Below, piece by piece: positions 8,457 through 16,785 of a stretch of 64,000 nt of DNA (position 1 is the first letter of the stretch; each line of letters begins with the position of its first letter). A model generated the notes under the pieces. The model was not told the origin of the DNA, ran no database searches, and saw only the letters and a program-made list of their open reading frames with translations. A program made the translations under genes and the position numbers. This DNA is from Clostridia bacterium (lineage in GTDB: Bacteria; Bacillota; Clostridia; Oscillospirales; CAG-272), in NCBI GenBank assembly GCA_017503285.1, contig JAFVTH010000007.1, positions 1-64,000 of the forward strand, in the 5' to 3' direction.

Positions 8457-9449
8457 ATGAAGAAATATAAAATTGCAATAGATGTTATGGGTAACGACAG
8501 CGCCCCCGAGGTTTTGGTAAACGGCGCTATTGATGCCCTTGAGGAAAACGAGGAGCTTGAGGTTGCGCTTTTCGGTAATGAGGAAATTATAAGGGCTGTT
8601 CTTCAAGAAAGAGAGGCAGACATAGCAAGAGTTGAAATTATCGGTACAAGTCAGGTTATAAATAACCATGATAACCCTATGGAGGCTATCTTTACAAAGA
8701 CAGACTCCTCCTTGGTTAAGGCGCTTGTTGCCCTTAGCGAGAGGGAGGATATTTTAGGTCTTATTAACGGTGGCTCAACAGGCGCGCTTATAGGCGGCGC
8801 TCTTAGATATAATCCGTCAAAAGTGCCGACAAGACCGGCGCTTGCCGCAACGTTACCAAGCGAAAGCGGCGGCTTTACCTGCATTGTTGATATGGGCGCA
8901 AACATTGATTGCACCCCATCTCAGCTTGTTGGCTTTGCAAGGCAGGGCACAGAGTTTATGAGGAGATTTTATAGCATAGAAAGCCCCCGTGTCGGCTTGC
9001 TCTCCAACGGCAGCGAGGAAACAAAGGGAAATAAGCTGGTAAAGGAAACTCATAAGCTGCTAAAGGAGGCAGAGGGCATAAACTTCGTGGGTAACATAGA
9101 GGGTAACCGTGCCATCTCCGGCGACTGCGATGTTTTGGTGGCAGACGGCTTTGCGGGCAATCAGGTGTTCAAAGCATCTGAGGGTATTGCAATAAGACTT
9201 ATTACCGATATTGTTAAGTACGCAAAAAAGACAGGCAGTGGGGAAATTATGGGGCTTGTAAAGCATCTAATGGGTATTTACGACTTTAGCGCCCTTGGCG
9301 GTGGCATTGTCTTGGGCGTTGGTAAGCCAATTATTAAGGCACGTGGTGAGTGTAGCAGTGACTCCATTAAAAACACATCATCAATGCTTCTAAATATGCT
9401 TAAAAACCAACATTTGTTTGAAGGAAGGGACACAAGAGATGGAAATTAA
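8457..9449 (+). CDS. plsX: phosphate acyltransferase PlsX
   Basis: Encodes 330 residues, full length for PlsX. The enzyme interconverts acyl-ACP and acyl-phosphate, the acyl donor for PlsY, at the membrane surface. The diagnostic start is IAIDVMGNDSAPEVLVNGA (residues 5-23), with later GLINGGSTGALIGGA, PTRPALAATLP, DMGANIDCTP, GLLSNGSEE, GNIEGN and ADGFAGNQVFK blocks, all typical of the family. It begins three bases after fakA, so the two are translationally coupled. It overlaps the next gene by 11 bases. Neighbouring fakA and fakB supply the same intermediate from free fatty acid. Confidence 0.95.
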   Translation: MKKYKIAIDVMGNDSAPEVLVNGAIDALEENEELEVALFGNEEIIRAVLQEREADIARVEIIGTSQVINNHDNPMEAIFTKTDSSLVKALVALSEREDILGLINGGSTGALIGGALRYNPSKVPTRPALAATLPSESGGFTCIVDMGANIDCTPSQLVGFARQGTEFMRRFYSIESPRVGLLSNGSEETKGNKLVKETHKLLKEAEGINFVGNIEGNRAISGDCDVLVADGFAGNQVFKASEGIAIRLITDIVKYAKKTGSGEIMGLVKHLMGIYDFSALGGGIVLGVGKPIIKARGECSSDSIKNTSSMLLNMLKNQHLFEGRDTRDGN

Positions 9450-10341
9450 GAGAAGGGTGGCTTGCACCTCTACCGGCTGTATTGAATACGGACCCGAAAG
9501 ATATAAGAGCCACAACATTGACATTATTCGCATCCATGTTCATTTTAAGGGTAAGGAATATTTAGAGGGGCTTGACCTTGACCCCGTTAAGTTCTACGAG
9601 GAGCTTGAGGCGCTTGAGGACCCAAAGAAAAACCTACCATATACATCTATGCCAACAAGAGAGGAAATTACCGCTTGCTTTGACAAGGCAGTAAGCGACG
9701 GCGTTAAGGAAATGATTGTTATTGCCCTAAGCTCCGTGCTTGGCGGCACATATAACCTTATTCGCCTTATTGCCGAGGAATATGAGGGCAAGATAGATAT
9801 AACCGTTATCGACTCAAAAATCACCTGCTTTGGCGAGGGCTTGCTTGCTATAAAGGCGGCTGAAATGATGGAAAAGGGTATGCCTACCTCTCAAATTATC
9901 AAGGAAATTCACTGGATGATGGACCATCAGGAGTTTTTGGGGGTTGACGGTAAGCTTGACTACCTAATTTACAACGGCAGACTTAAGGGTGGCAAGGCGT
10001 TTATGGGTAAAATGCTTAATATTTGCCCGGTTGTTCACTTCACTCACGAGGGCGAGCTTTGTGCCCTCCAAAGCGTAAGAACACCTAAAAAGGCGCTTAT
10101 GAAAACCTGCGAGGTGCTTAAGGAGCTAATAGGCGACAGGGACCCGGCAGACTATCTTCTTTGGCACACCTACACAGGCCCGTCCCTAATTAAGGAGCTT
10201 ATAGAAATAGAGAAAAATTACGACATAAAAACCAACCACGAGGCAGTTATTGTTTCTCCGGTTAGTGGCTGTCACAACGGACCATGGCTTGCCGGCTACG
10301 GACTTTTGTTCCTACGCCGCGAGGATGAGGCGCTTATATGA
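9439..10341 (+). CDS. fakB: DegV family fatty-acid-binding protein (FakB-type)
   Basis: Encodes 300 residues. A TTG further upstream (9418) is possible, but the ATG at 9439 sits nine bases after GAAGGAAGGGA and is preferred. DegV features are CTSTGCI near the start, PYTSMPTREEI (about residues 73-83) and the phosphate/carboxylate loop IALSSVLGGTYN (about 101-112), then FMGKMLNICPVV. DegV proteins bind a fatty acid in a tunnel and present its carboxylate to FakA. The operon position directly after fakA-plsX strongly supports a FakB role. Acyl-chain preference cannot be read from the sequence. It ends in an ATGA overlap with the next start. Confidence 0.88.
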   Translation: MEIKRRVACTSTGCIEYGPERYKSHNIDIIRIHVHFKGKEYLEGLDLDPVKFYEELEALEDPKKNLPYTSMPTREEITACFDKAVSDGVKEMIVIALSSVLGGTYNLIRLIAEEYEGKIDITVIDSKITCFGEGLLAIKAAEMMEKGMPTSQIIKEIHWMMDHQEFLGVDGKLDYLIYNGRLKGGKAFMGKMLNICPVVHFTHEGELCALQSVRTPKKALMKTCEVLKELIGDRDPADYLLWHTYTGPSLIKELIEIEKNYDIKTNHEAVIVSPVSGCHNGPWLAGYGLLFLRREDEALI

Positions 10342-11468
10342 ATGATATTAAAATTGTTGAGGTAAAGAGCTGTAAGGACAGACACGATTTTGTTAACTTC
10401 CCCTTGAAGCTTTATAAAACCTGTGAGTATTTTGTTCCACCGCTATACGGAGACGAAATGGCGCTTTTCAAAAAGAAAAACGCATACTCATCTACCTGTG
10501 AATCTGTTTTCTTCCTTGCGAAAAAGGGAAAAGAGGTGGTTGGACGCATACAAGGCATTTTACAGCATCAATCTAATGAAATAAGAAACGAAAAAAGGGT
10601 TCGCTTCACCAGATTTGACTCTATAAATGAGCAGGCGGTGGCAGACGCACTCTTTGCGGCCCTTGAAAATTGGGCAAGAGAAAAGGGTATGGACACCCTG
10701 TGTGGACCTCTTGGCTATAACGATCTTGAAAGAGAGGGGCTGCTCATTGAGGGCTTTGACGAAATGTCCACCTTTGAGGAGCAGTATAGCTACAGCTACT
10801 ACCCACAGCTTATAGAAAACTGTGGCTATCAAAAGGAAATTGACTGGCTGGAGTCCCAAATAAAAGCACCAAAAGAGAAAAACGATATGCTAAAAAGAGT
10901 GTCAGAGCGCGCTCTTGAAATAAACAAGCTTCACGTTGTTGACCCAAGCAAATACACAAAAAGACAGTACATAGAAACCTATAAGGAGGGTGTTTTTGAG
11001 TGTATTGACCGTTGCTATAGCCATCTTTATGGCACTGTGCCAATGACCGAGGAGTCGAAAAAGCAAATTGTAGACCAGTTTGTTATGATTCTTAACCCAA
11101 AATACCTTATCATCATCTGTGATGAAAACGACAGGGTTGTTTCCTTCGCCCTATGCCTTCCAAGCATCGGCGGTGCTTTACAAAAGAGTGGTGGCAGGCT
11201 TACAATCCCTGCCCTTATAAGACTCTTCAAGGCTATAAAAAATCCGAGAGTTGTGGACCTTGCGCTTATCGGTGTACTGCCCGAATATCAGTCCTCCGGC
11301 ATTAACGCGGTTATGCTGCAGGGCATGGTGGAAAAGCTTGAGAGTGGCGAGGTTGACTACTTTGAAACAAACCTTAACCTGGAAACAAACAAGCAGGTTA
11401 TGGCACAATGGAAATATTTTGACGCAAGGCAGCACAAGCGTCGCCGTGCGTACAAGAAAGGATTATAA
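10338..11468 (+). CDS. GNAT-fold acyltransferase-like protein
   Basis: Encodes 376 residues. The start overlaps the fakB stop as ATGA. The sequence follows a conserved but poorly studied family seen in many anaerobes: LYKTCEYFVPPLYGDEM near residue 25, FFLAKKGKEVVGRIQGI (the GNAT beta4/acyl-CoA loop), then LCGPLGYNDLEREGLLIEGFDE and a final ALIGVLPEYQSSGINAVML, again a GNAT cofactor-binding motif. The substrate is unknown. Its place between a fatty-acid-binding protein and an acyl carrier protein makes an acyl-ACP or acyl-phosphate donor plausible, which is inference only. No membrane segment is seen. Confidence 0.8.
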   Translation: MNDIKIVEVKSCKDRHDFVNFPLKLYKTCEYFVPPLYGDEMALFKKKNAYSSTCESVFFLAKKGKEVVGRIQGILQHQSNEIRNEKRVRFTRFDSINEQAVADALFAALENWAREKGMDTLCGPLGYNDLEREGLLIEGFDEMSTFEEQYSYSYYPQLIENCGYQKEIDWLESQIKAPKEKNDMLKRVSERALEINKLHVVDPSKYTKRQYIETYKEGVFECIDRCYSHLYGTVPMTEESKKQIVDQFVMILNPKYLIIICDENDRVVSFALCLPSIGGALQKSGGRLTIPALIRLFKAIKNPRVVDLALIGVLPEYQSSGINAVMLQGMVEKLESGEVDYFETNLNLETNKQVMAQWKYFDARQHKRRRAYKKGL

Positions 11469-11470
11469 TT

Positions 11471-11698
11471 ATGTTAGATCAGCTTAAGGAAATTTTAGGC
11501 AGAGTAAACACCGACATAGATGTTGATTCTGTAACAGAAAATACAAGGCTAACCGAGGACTTGGCTCTGGACTCTCTTTCAATTATGCTCTTTGCCCTAG
11601 AGCTTGAGGCAGCCTTTGACTTCAGATTTACCGAGCCGGTTAAATTTGAAACCGTTGGTCAGGTTTGTGAGTTCGTTAAAGGAAAAATCGAGGAATAA
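11471..11698 (+). CDS. acpP: acyl carrier protein
   Basis: Encodes 75 residues, the standard ACP length. It carries acyl chains on a 4'-phosphopantetheine arm attached to S35 in the motif LALDSLSIM, and has the acidic helix II expected of the family. It begins two bases after the GNAT gene, with AAGGATT upstream, as the last gene of the fak-pls operon. It may be a dedicated carrier for this operon rather than the housekeeping copy normally found next to fabD or fabF; the sequence alone cannot decide. Confidence 0.9.
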   Translation: MLDQLKEILGRVNTDIDVDSVTENTRLTEDLALDSLSIMLFALELEAAFDFRFTEPVKFETVGQVCEFVKGKIEE

Positions 11699-11703
11699 AT
11701 ATG

Positions 11704-11730
11704 AAAGTGCGACCCTGTGTCGCACTTTTT
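11704..11730 (+). terminator. intrinsic terminator
   Basis: Ten-pair stem AAAGTGCGAC/GTCGCACTTT, loop CCTGT, then T-rich. It ends the lipid operon. Confidence 0.88.
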
Positions 11731-11739
11731 ATATTTTTA

Positions 11740-11768
11740 TTGACTAAAGAGCATAAAAATGGTATAAT
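11740..11768 (+). promoter_or_regulatory. promoter of plsC
   Basis: TTGACT (11740-11745), 17-base spacer, TATAAT (11763-11768). It leaves an unusually long leader of about 135 bases before plsC, with GC-rich stretches that could fold; no known riboswitch is recognised. Confidence 0.75.
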
Positions 11769-11909
11769 GAAAACGGAAAGCACTATTGCGGTAATTTCAT
11801 TGATGGCTAAAGGGCTTTTTCTGCGCTACGGCTTAAAAAGCTGCGTCTTGCGATGCTACAAGCGCAAAGCGTTTACAACAAAGTAAAACCAAAAACAAGG
11901 GAGAATAGT

Positions 11910-12734
11910 ATGTATTATAGACATAACCTTGACTATACCTATCCGGCAAAAAGCGATGAGCATATGATAACCGTCAAGCACCTGAGGGATACCCATTTTG
12001 ACGAAAATTATGATTATATTCCAAGGGGCTTTAAGGGCTGGTTTTTAAGGTCCACCTTCTGGCTGCTGGGCAACTTTCTCGGTGTGCCTGTCTGCGCCAT
12101 TCGCCACGGTGTTAAGGTGTACGGCAGAAAGAACCTGAAAAAGTATAAAAAGGAGCTTAAGGGCGGGGCAATTACCATATCAAACCACGTTCTTATGTGG
12201 GATTTCCTTTGTGTCAAAAATGCAATCGGCTTAAGGCAGCTATATTTTCCGGGCTGGAAAACTAATTTCGAGGGTCCAAACGGTCCGCTGATTCGCTGGG
12301 CAGGCGGTATTCCTGTTCCAACCGATAACTTCAGAGCCATGGCTAAGTTTGGCAGAGCCATGGATGAGGTCTTGGAAAGGGGAGACTGGCTTCACTTCTT
12401 CCCGGAGGGCTCAATGTGGTTCTACTATCCGGACATAAGACCTCTTAAAAAGGCTGTGTTCCAGCTTGCTGTAAGACACAACAAGCCCATTATTCCAATA
12501 AGCATTTCCTTCAGACCCAGAAGGGGCATAGAAAAGCTATTTGGCAAAAAGCCTCTTGCTGATGTACATATTGGGGAGCCGCTTTTCCCAAGCAAGGAGC
12601 TTGACAAAAATGAGGCAGCCGAGACATTGCGCCGTGATGCCTATAAAATCATGCAGGAGATGAACGGTATTATGCCGGGGGACCCAACCTATAACGAGGA
12701 CCAATCTATCGAAAACTACAAAAGCACAATGTAA
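11910..12734 (+). CDS. plsC: 1-acylglycerol-3-phosphate acyltransferase family protein
   Basis: Encodes 274 residues. An upstream in-frame ATG at 11853 lacks a ribosome site; the ATG at 11910 follows AAGGGAGAATAGT and is preferred. The enzyme class transfers an acyl group to lysophosphatidic acid at the inner face of the membrane. The catalytic HX4D motif is NHVLMWD (H93, D98), and the glycerol-phosphate-binding motif is FFPEGSMW (about 154-161), with the later PIIPISI block. The N-terminal 40 residues are soluble and a hydrophobic stretch lies near 49-62. It follows the fak-plsX operon under a separate promoter. Exact substrate use is inferred from the family. Confidence 0.88.
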   Translation: MYYRHNLDYTYPAKSDEHMITVKHLRDTHFDENYDYIPRGFKGWFLRSTFWLLGNFLGVPVCAIRHGVKVYGRKNLKKYKKELKGGAITISNHVLMWDFLCVKNAIGLRQLYFPGWKTNFEGPNGPLIRWAGGIPVPTDNFRAMAKFGRAMDEVLERGDWLHFFPEGSMWFYYPDIRPLKKAVFQLAVRHNKPIIPISISFRPRRGIEKLFGKKPLADVHIGEPLFPSKELDKNEAAETLRRDAYKIMQEMNGIMPGDPTYNEDQSIENYKSTM

Positions 12735-12760
12735 AAAATGCGACCCTGTGTCGCATTTTT
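12735..12760 (+). terminator. intrinsic terminator
   Basis: Stem AAAAATGCGAC/GTCGCATTTTT with loop CCTGT, directly after the plsC stop. Confidence 0.88.
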
Positions 12761-12791
12761 CCTTTTATTAGGTTGATTTTGGCGAAAAATG

Positions 12792-12820
12792 TTGACTGTT
12801 TTGAAAACCTATGGTAAAAT
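12792..12820 (+). promoter_or_regulatory. promoter of the HAD phosphatase gene
   Basis: TTGACT (12792-12797), 17-base spacer, TAAAAT (12815-12820). Confidence 0.7.
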
Positions 12821-12868
12821 TATTATCAACAGACTGATGAACAGAATTGTATAATTCGGAGAGAAAAA

Positions 12869-13669
12869 ATGAGAAAAATCAGCGATATTGAGTTGTTTTT
12901 ATTTGATATGGACGGAACTCTTTATTTGGGGAATAGTCTATATGATTTTACAATAGAGCTTCTTGATACAATTAAGAAAAGCGGGAGAAGATATTTGTTT
13001 ATGACAAACAACTCCTCTCTTAGTGTAGACGATTATATAAAAAAGCTAGATAAATTTGGAATAAAGGCAAGCTATGACGACTTTATGACATCCTCTCAGG
13101 CAGCTACCTATTATCTTGACAAGCACCACAAGGGTGCAAGGCTGTATGTTTGCGGCACAGAATCCCTTAAGAAGGAGCTAAGGTGTGGTGGCTTTGAGGT
13201 GACAGAGGATATAAATCTGGTTGATGTAATTGTAATGGGCTTTGATACAGAGCTGACCTTCAAGAAGCTACGCGATGTGTCATATTTGCTTTTAACAAGA
13301 GAGAATATACCTTATATTGCAACCAATCCCGATTATGTTTGCCCAACCGAGTTTGGTTGCGTGCCTGACTGTGGCAGTGTTTGTGATATGCTTTACAATG
13401 TATCAAGGAGAAGGCCTGTTATTACAGGCAAGCCCTCAAGTCTGATGCTGGAGCTTGCTATGGAAAAGGCAGGCTGCACAAGGGAGCAAACTGCAGTAAT
13501 CGGCGACAGAATTTATACCGACATAAAAAGCGGACTAAATGCCGGAGTTACATCTATTCTTGTGCTAAGCGGCGAAACCACGCCTGAAGTCTTAGAGGCG
13601 TCAGAGGACAAGCCTCACTATGTTTTAGGGAGCGCCAAGGAAATTTTAGACATCTTGAGGGCTAAATAA
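12869..13669 (+). CDS. HAD-IIA family phosphatase (NagD-like)
   Basis: Encodes 266 residues, typical for the family. Motif I is FDMDGTLYLG (nucleophile D13, acid/base D15), motif II is FMTNNSS (about 46-52), the conserved lysine is in ITGKPSSLMLEL, and motif IV is IGDRIYTDI. The C2-type cap between motifs II and III assigns it to subclass IIA, which hydrolyses small phosphates such as p-nitrophenyl phosphate, nucleotides or phosphoglycolate in the cytosol. The substrate cannot be read. GGAGAG precedes the ATG. It is monocistronic between its own promoter and terminator. Confidence 0.9.
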   Translation: MRKISDIELFLFDMDGTLYLGNSLYDFTIELLDTIKKSGRRYLFMTNNSSLSVDDYIKKLDKFGIKASYDDFMTSSQAATYYLDKHHKGARLYVCGTESLKKELRCGGFEVTEDINLVDVIVMGFDTELTFKKLRDVSYLLLTRENIPYIATNPDYVCPTEFGCVPDCGSVCDMLYNVSRRRPVITGKPSSLMLELAMEKAGCTREQTAVIGDRIYTDIKSGLNAGVTSILVLSGETTPEVLEASEDKPHYVLGSAKEILDILRAK

Positions 13670-13676
13670 AAATAAG

Positions 13677-13704
13677 AAAAACCAAGCCACACGGCTTGGT
13701 TTTT
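13677..13704 (+). terminator. intrinsic terminator
   Basis: Stem AACCAAGCC/GGCTTGGTT with loop ACAC and T5. Confidence 0.9.
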
Positions 13705-13749
13705 GATTTTCTAAACGTGAAAATTAATGTTTAAAAAACATTAAAAATA

Positions 13750-13778
13750 TTGACACGGGTGTAAAAATGTTCTATCAT
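13750..13778 (+). promoter_or_regulatory. promoter of the glycyl radical enzyme operon
   Basis: TTGACA (13750-13755), 17-base spacer, TATCAT (13773-13778). Confidence 0.7.
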
Positions 13779-13807
13779 AAGGCTAAGAACACAAAAAGGA
13801 GAGCTGT

Positions 13808-15922
13808 ATGAACGAAAGGATTAAGGCGCTGTGCCGGCTTACTCTGGATGGCAAAATGTATGTTCGGCCCACCCCCGTGGCGGCGGTGGAATGTCCGGAG
13901 AATATGGGTCGCATAGAGCGTGAAGCGGATGAGCTTTGCAGATATATTATGAACCAAGAGCCCTTACTTTCGGAGCATATGGCTTTTTGCGGCAGGTTCA
14001 ATTTTGACGGCAGCGTTGTAGGCGATGCCTTCAAAAGAGGCGGACATAAATATACACAGCAGGCGCTTAATAAATACTACCTAAAGCCACAAGAAAACCT
14101 TTCCACAATGGAGTGGCAGCACGCAACTGCCGACTATCGTCAGGTGCTCGACATAGGTCTTTTTGGTATTATGGAAAAATTAAAGCTGTCCTACTTTGCC
14201 TTGGAGGACGAAAGGCGTGATTTTTCCCTTGCCCTGCACAAGGTTGCAGGCACTATTATCAGATGGTGCGAGGGCGTTTCTCGTAAAATAAGAGAATTTG
14301 CAAAAGCCGCAGGCGAGGAAAACAGAAAAAGGCTTACCCGCCTTGCTAATAACCTTGCAAGTGTGCCAAAGCACGGTGCAAAGGATTTTTATCAGGCGGT
14401 TTTGACAATATACGTTTGCTTTAGCGCCGACCCGGACAGCGTTGGCACTCTTGACAGATATCTTCAGCCCTACTACGACAAGGGCATAGCCGATGGCACC
14501 CTTACTCGAGAGGAAGCCAAGGAGTATTTGCAGGAGCTGTTTTTGATGCTTCAGGCATCTACCCCTAAGGAGTCTGTCCACTTCACAAGAGGGGGCGAGT
14601 CCCATTTTTGCGTTGGCGGCTACCTGCCAAACGGACAGGACGGCTTTACCGACCTCTCCCTTCTCATTATTGAGTCAATGGTGGAGCTTCCCACCTATAT
14701 TCCGCAGGTTACACTCCGTTGGACCGAAAAAACTCCAACCGAGGTGCTTTACAAGGTAATGGACTTGGAAAGGCAGGACCCCCACAAGCGAATTGCCTTT
14801 ACAAACGACGAAAAGAGAATAAAATGCTACACGGAAATTTGCGGCTTTCCCTATGAAAGGGCAGTTAATTACACTATGGTTGGCTGTAATGAGCCTGCGT
14901 TTCTTGGCGCAATCACAGGCAGTAACTCCAAGGGCAATATTTTAAGGTGTGTAGAAACTCTTTTCCACAAAAGGGATGAGAAAATTTTGGCTGCGTCCGA
15001 CTTTGACAGCTTTTACAGCCTGTTTGAAGAGGAGCTTTTTTCCGACCTTCAAAAAATATTCGATTACGACGATATGTATAACAGCGAAAGGGCAAAGGAC
15101 TACAGCTACATCTCCAGCCTTTTCTTTGAGGAATGTGTGTATAGCGCCAAAAGTCTGACACAGGGTGGCGGAAAAACCGTTACCGCATCCCCAATGCTCA
15201 TTGGTGTGACCAACCTTATTGACAGCCTGATAGTGGTTAAGCAGCTTGTGTATGATAAGAAAAAAATCACAATGGCAGAGCTTATTCAGGCGTTAAAAAA
15301 CAACTGGGCAGGCTACGAGGATACAAGGACGCTGATTTTGAAAACCGCAGAGTTTTTCGGCAACGACACAGATACCTCGTCTACCGTTTCCAAAAGAGTT
15401 TACGACAGCCTGTATAGATTTTATTATGGCAAGAAAAACCTGTTTGGCTATCCTTGGCTGGTGGGCGATTTGCTGGGCTATAACGAGCATCATAAATGGT
15501 TTGGCGAGGGCACTCTGGCAACTCCCGACGGCAGATACAGCGGACAAAGCCTGAAGTTTGCCATCGGTCAGTCCGAGGGCAAGGACAGAGAGGGGCTTAG
15601 CGCTCTGCTTAACGATGTGGCAGGGCTTGATAAAGCGGGAATTGCCTGTGGTAGCACAGTAACCAATTTGTATCTCGACAAATCACTTATAGAAAACGAA
15701 GGTAGCTTCAGGTCTTTGGTTTTAATGCTTGAGGAATACTTTAGGCAGGGCGGTGTGCATTTTCAGCTGACCTACACCTCGAAGGAGGATTTGATAAAGG
15801 CAAAAAAGGACCCGCAAAGCTATTCTGGCTTAAGAGTAAGGGTGACAGGCTTTTCCGATTATTTTGTAAAGCTAAAGCCAAGCATACAGGACGACATAAT
15901 AGAAAGAACCGTAAAGAAATAA
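13808..15922 (+). CDS. glycyl radical enzyme of unknown substrate (PFL/dehydratase superfamily)
   Basis: Encodes 704 residues, somewhat shorter than most lyase/dehydratase relatives. The active-site cysteine is C360 in MVGCNEPAF; the glutamate two residues later (E362) is also kept, as in the C-x-E motif of dehydratases and decarboxylases. The radical glycine is G681 in RVRVTGFSDYF near the C-terminus. It would be an oxygen-sensitive cytosolic enzyme performing a radical C-C, C-O or C-N cleavage. The middle residue of the motif (Asn instead of the usual Val) and the overall sequence do not let me name the substrate. AAAGGAGAGC precedes the ATG. The activase gene follows after 13 bases. No aldehyde dehydrogenase, shell protein or transporter accompanies it. 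Confidence 0.9.
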   Translation: MNERIKALCRLTLDGKMYVRPTPVAAVECPENMGRIEREADELCRYIMNQEPLLSEHMAFCGRFNFDGSVVGDAFKRGGHKYTQQALNKYYLKPQENLSTMEWQHATADYRQVLDIGLFGIMEKLKLSYFALEDERRDFSLALHKVAGTIIRWCEGVSRKIREFAKAAGEENRKRLTRLANNLASVPKHGAKDFYQAVLTIYVCFSADPDSVGTLDRYLQPYYDKGIADGTLTREEAKEYLQELFLMLQASTPKESVHFTRGGESHFCVGGYLPNGQDGFTDLSLLIIESMVELPTYIPQVTLRWTEKTPTEVLYKVMDLERQDPHKRIAFTNDEKRIKCYTEICGFPYERAVNYTMVGCNEPAFLGAITGSNSKGNILRCVETLFHKRDEKILAASDFDSFYSLFEEELFSDLQKIFDYDDMYNSERAKDYSYISSLFFEECVYSAKSLTQGGGKTVTASPMLIGVTNLIDSLIVVKQLVYDKKKITMAELIQALKNNWAGYEDTRTLILKTAEFFGNDTDTSSTVSKRVYDSLYRFYYGKKNLFGYPWLVGDLLGYNEHHKWFGEGTLATPDGRYSGQSLKFAIGQSEGKDREGLSALLNDVAGLDKAGIACGSTVTNLYLDKSLIENEGSFRSLVLMLEEYFRQGGVHFQLTYTSKEDLIKAKKDPQSYSGLRVRVTGFSDYFVKLKPSIQDDIIERTVKK

Positions 15923-15935
15923 TTGAGGTGTGCAG

Positions 15936-16757
15936 GTGAAGGCGACAATTTTCGACATACAAAGAGGCTCCTTTGTTGACGGGCCGGGGATAAGAACCAC
16001 TGTGTTTTTCAAGGGCTGCAATCTAAGGTGCAAATGGTGCCATAATCCAGAGGGTATAGACAGGGAAATAAAAATGCTTTTTTACGAAAGCAAATGCATA
16101 GGCTGTAAAAAATGCAAAAGCGTTTGCAAAAGCAAGGCGTGCATTTTGTGTGGCGAGTGCGCTATTTATTGTCCGTCAATGGCAAGAGAGATTTGCGGCA
16201 GAGAAATAACCCCAAGGGAGCTTTTTGACATAATAGCAAGGGACAAGCACTATTACAAAAATGGGGGCGGCGCTACATTTTCCGGCGGGGAGTGTCTGTT
16301 AAATCCGGATTTTCTTAGAGAAACACTCTCGCTTTGCAAGGAGAACGGAATAGGCACCGCCATAGATACAGCAGGCAACGTGCCCTATGAAAGCATAGAA
16401 AGGGTAATGCCCTACACGGATATATTCCTGTACGACATAAAGTGCATAACCAAGGAGCTACACAAAGCTGGCACAGGCGTGTCAAACGGGTTGATTTTAG
16501 AAAACCTAAAAAGGCTCAAAAAGGACTTTTGCGGCAGAATCATTATAAGAATTCCAATTATCGGTGGCTTTAACGACACCGAAGAGGAGCTTAGAAAAAT
16601 CAAGGCTTTCCTTGATAGCCTGGAAATAGAAGAGGTGGAGCTTTTGCCCTACCACACCCTAGGCGTCCATAAATACGAGGCGCTGGGTATAGACCAAACA
16701 GAATTTTCCGTTCCATCCGAGGGACAAATGTCAGCTTTTAGAGAAATATTCAAATAA
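15936..16757 (+). CDS. glycyl radical enzyme activase (radical SAM)
   Basis: Encodes 273 residues. GTG at 15930 would overlap the GAGG ribosome site, so GTG at 15936 (seven bases after it) is preferred. The enzyme uses a 4Fe-4S cluster and S-adenosylmethionine to place the radical on the glycine of the upstream enzyme. The signature FVDGPGIRTTVFFKGCNLRC leads into the radical-SAM CX3CX2C motif (C28, C32, C35). An inserted ferredoxin-like segment (CIGCKKCKSVC, then CILCGECAIYC) can hold extra clusters, as in dehydratase-type activases. GGGATFSGGECLL is the SAM-binding GGE motif. It is the second gene of the operon. Confidence 0.93.
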   Translation: MKATIFDIQRGSFVDGPGIRTTVFFKGCNLRCKWCHNPEGIDREIKMLFYESKCIGCKKCKSVCKSKACILCGECAIYCPSMAREICGREITPRELFDIIARDKHYYKNGGGATFSGGECLLNPDFLRETLSLCKENGIGTAIDTAGNVPYESIERVMPYTDIFLYDIKCITKELHKAGTGVSNGLILENLKRLKKDFCGRIIIRIPIIGGFNDTEEELRKIKAFLDSLEIEEVELLPYHTLGVHKYEALGIDQTEFSVPSEGQMSAFREIFK

Positions 16758-16783
16758 AAAAGGACACAGCCGTGTCCTTTTTT
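16756..16783. terminator. bidirectional terminator between convergent genes
   Basis: Stem AAAAAAGGACAC/GTGTCCTTTTTT with loop AGCC. It serves the activase (+) and the glycosidase (-). Confidence 0.9.
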
Positions 16784-16785
16784 CT

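Noticed and set aside
11769..11909. riboswitch in the long plsC leader
   Set aside because: The leader is long and partly GC-rich, but no conserved core of a known riboswitch class and no terminator/antiterminator pair can be seen.
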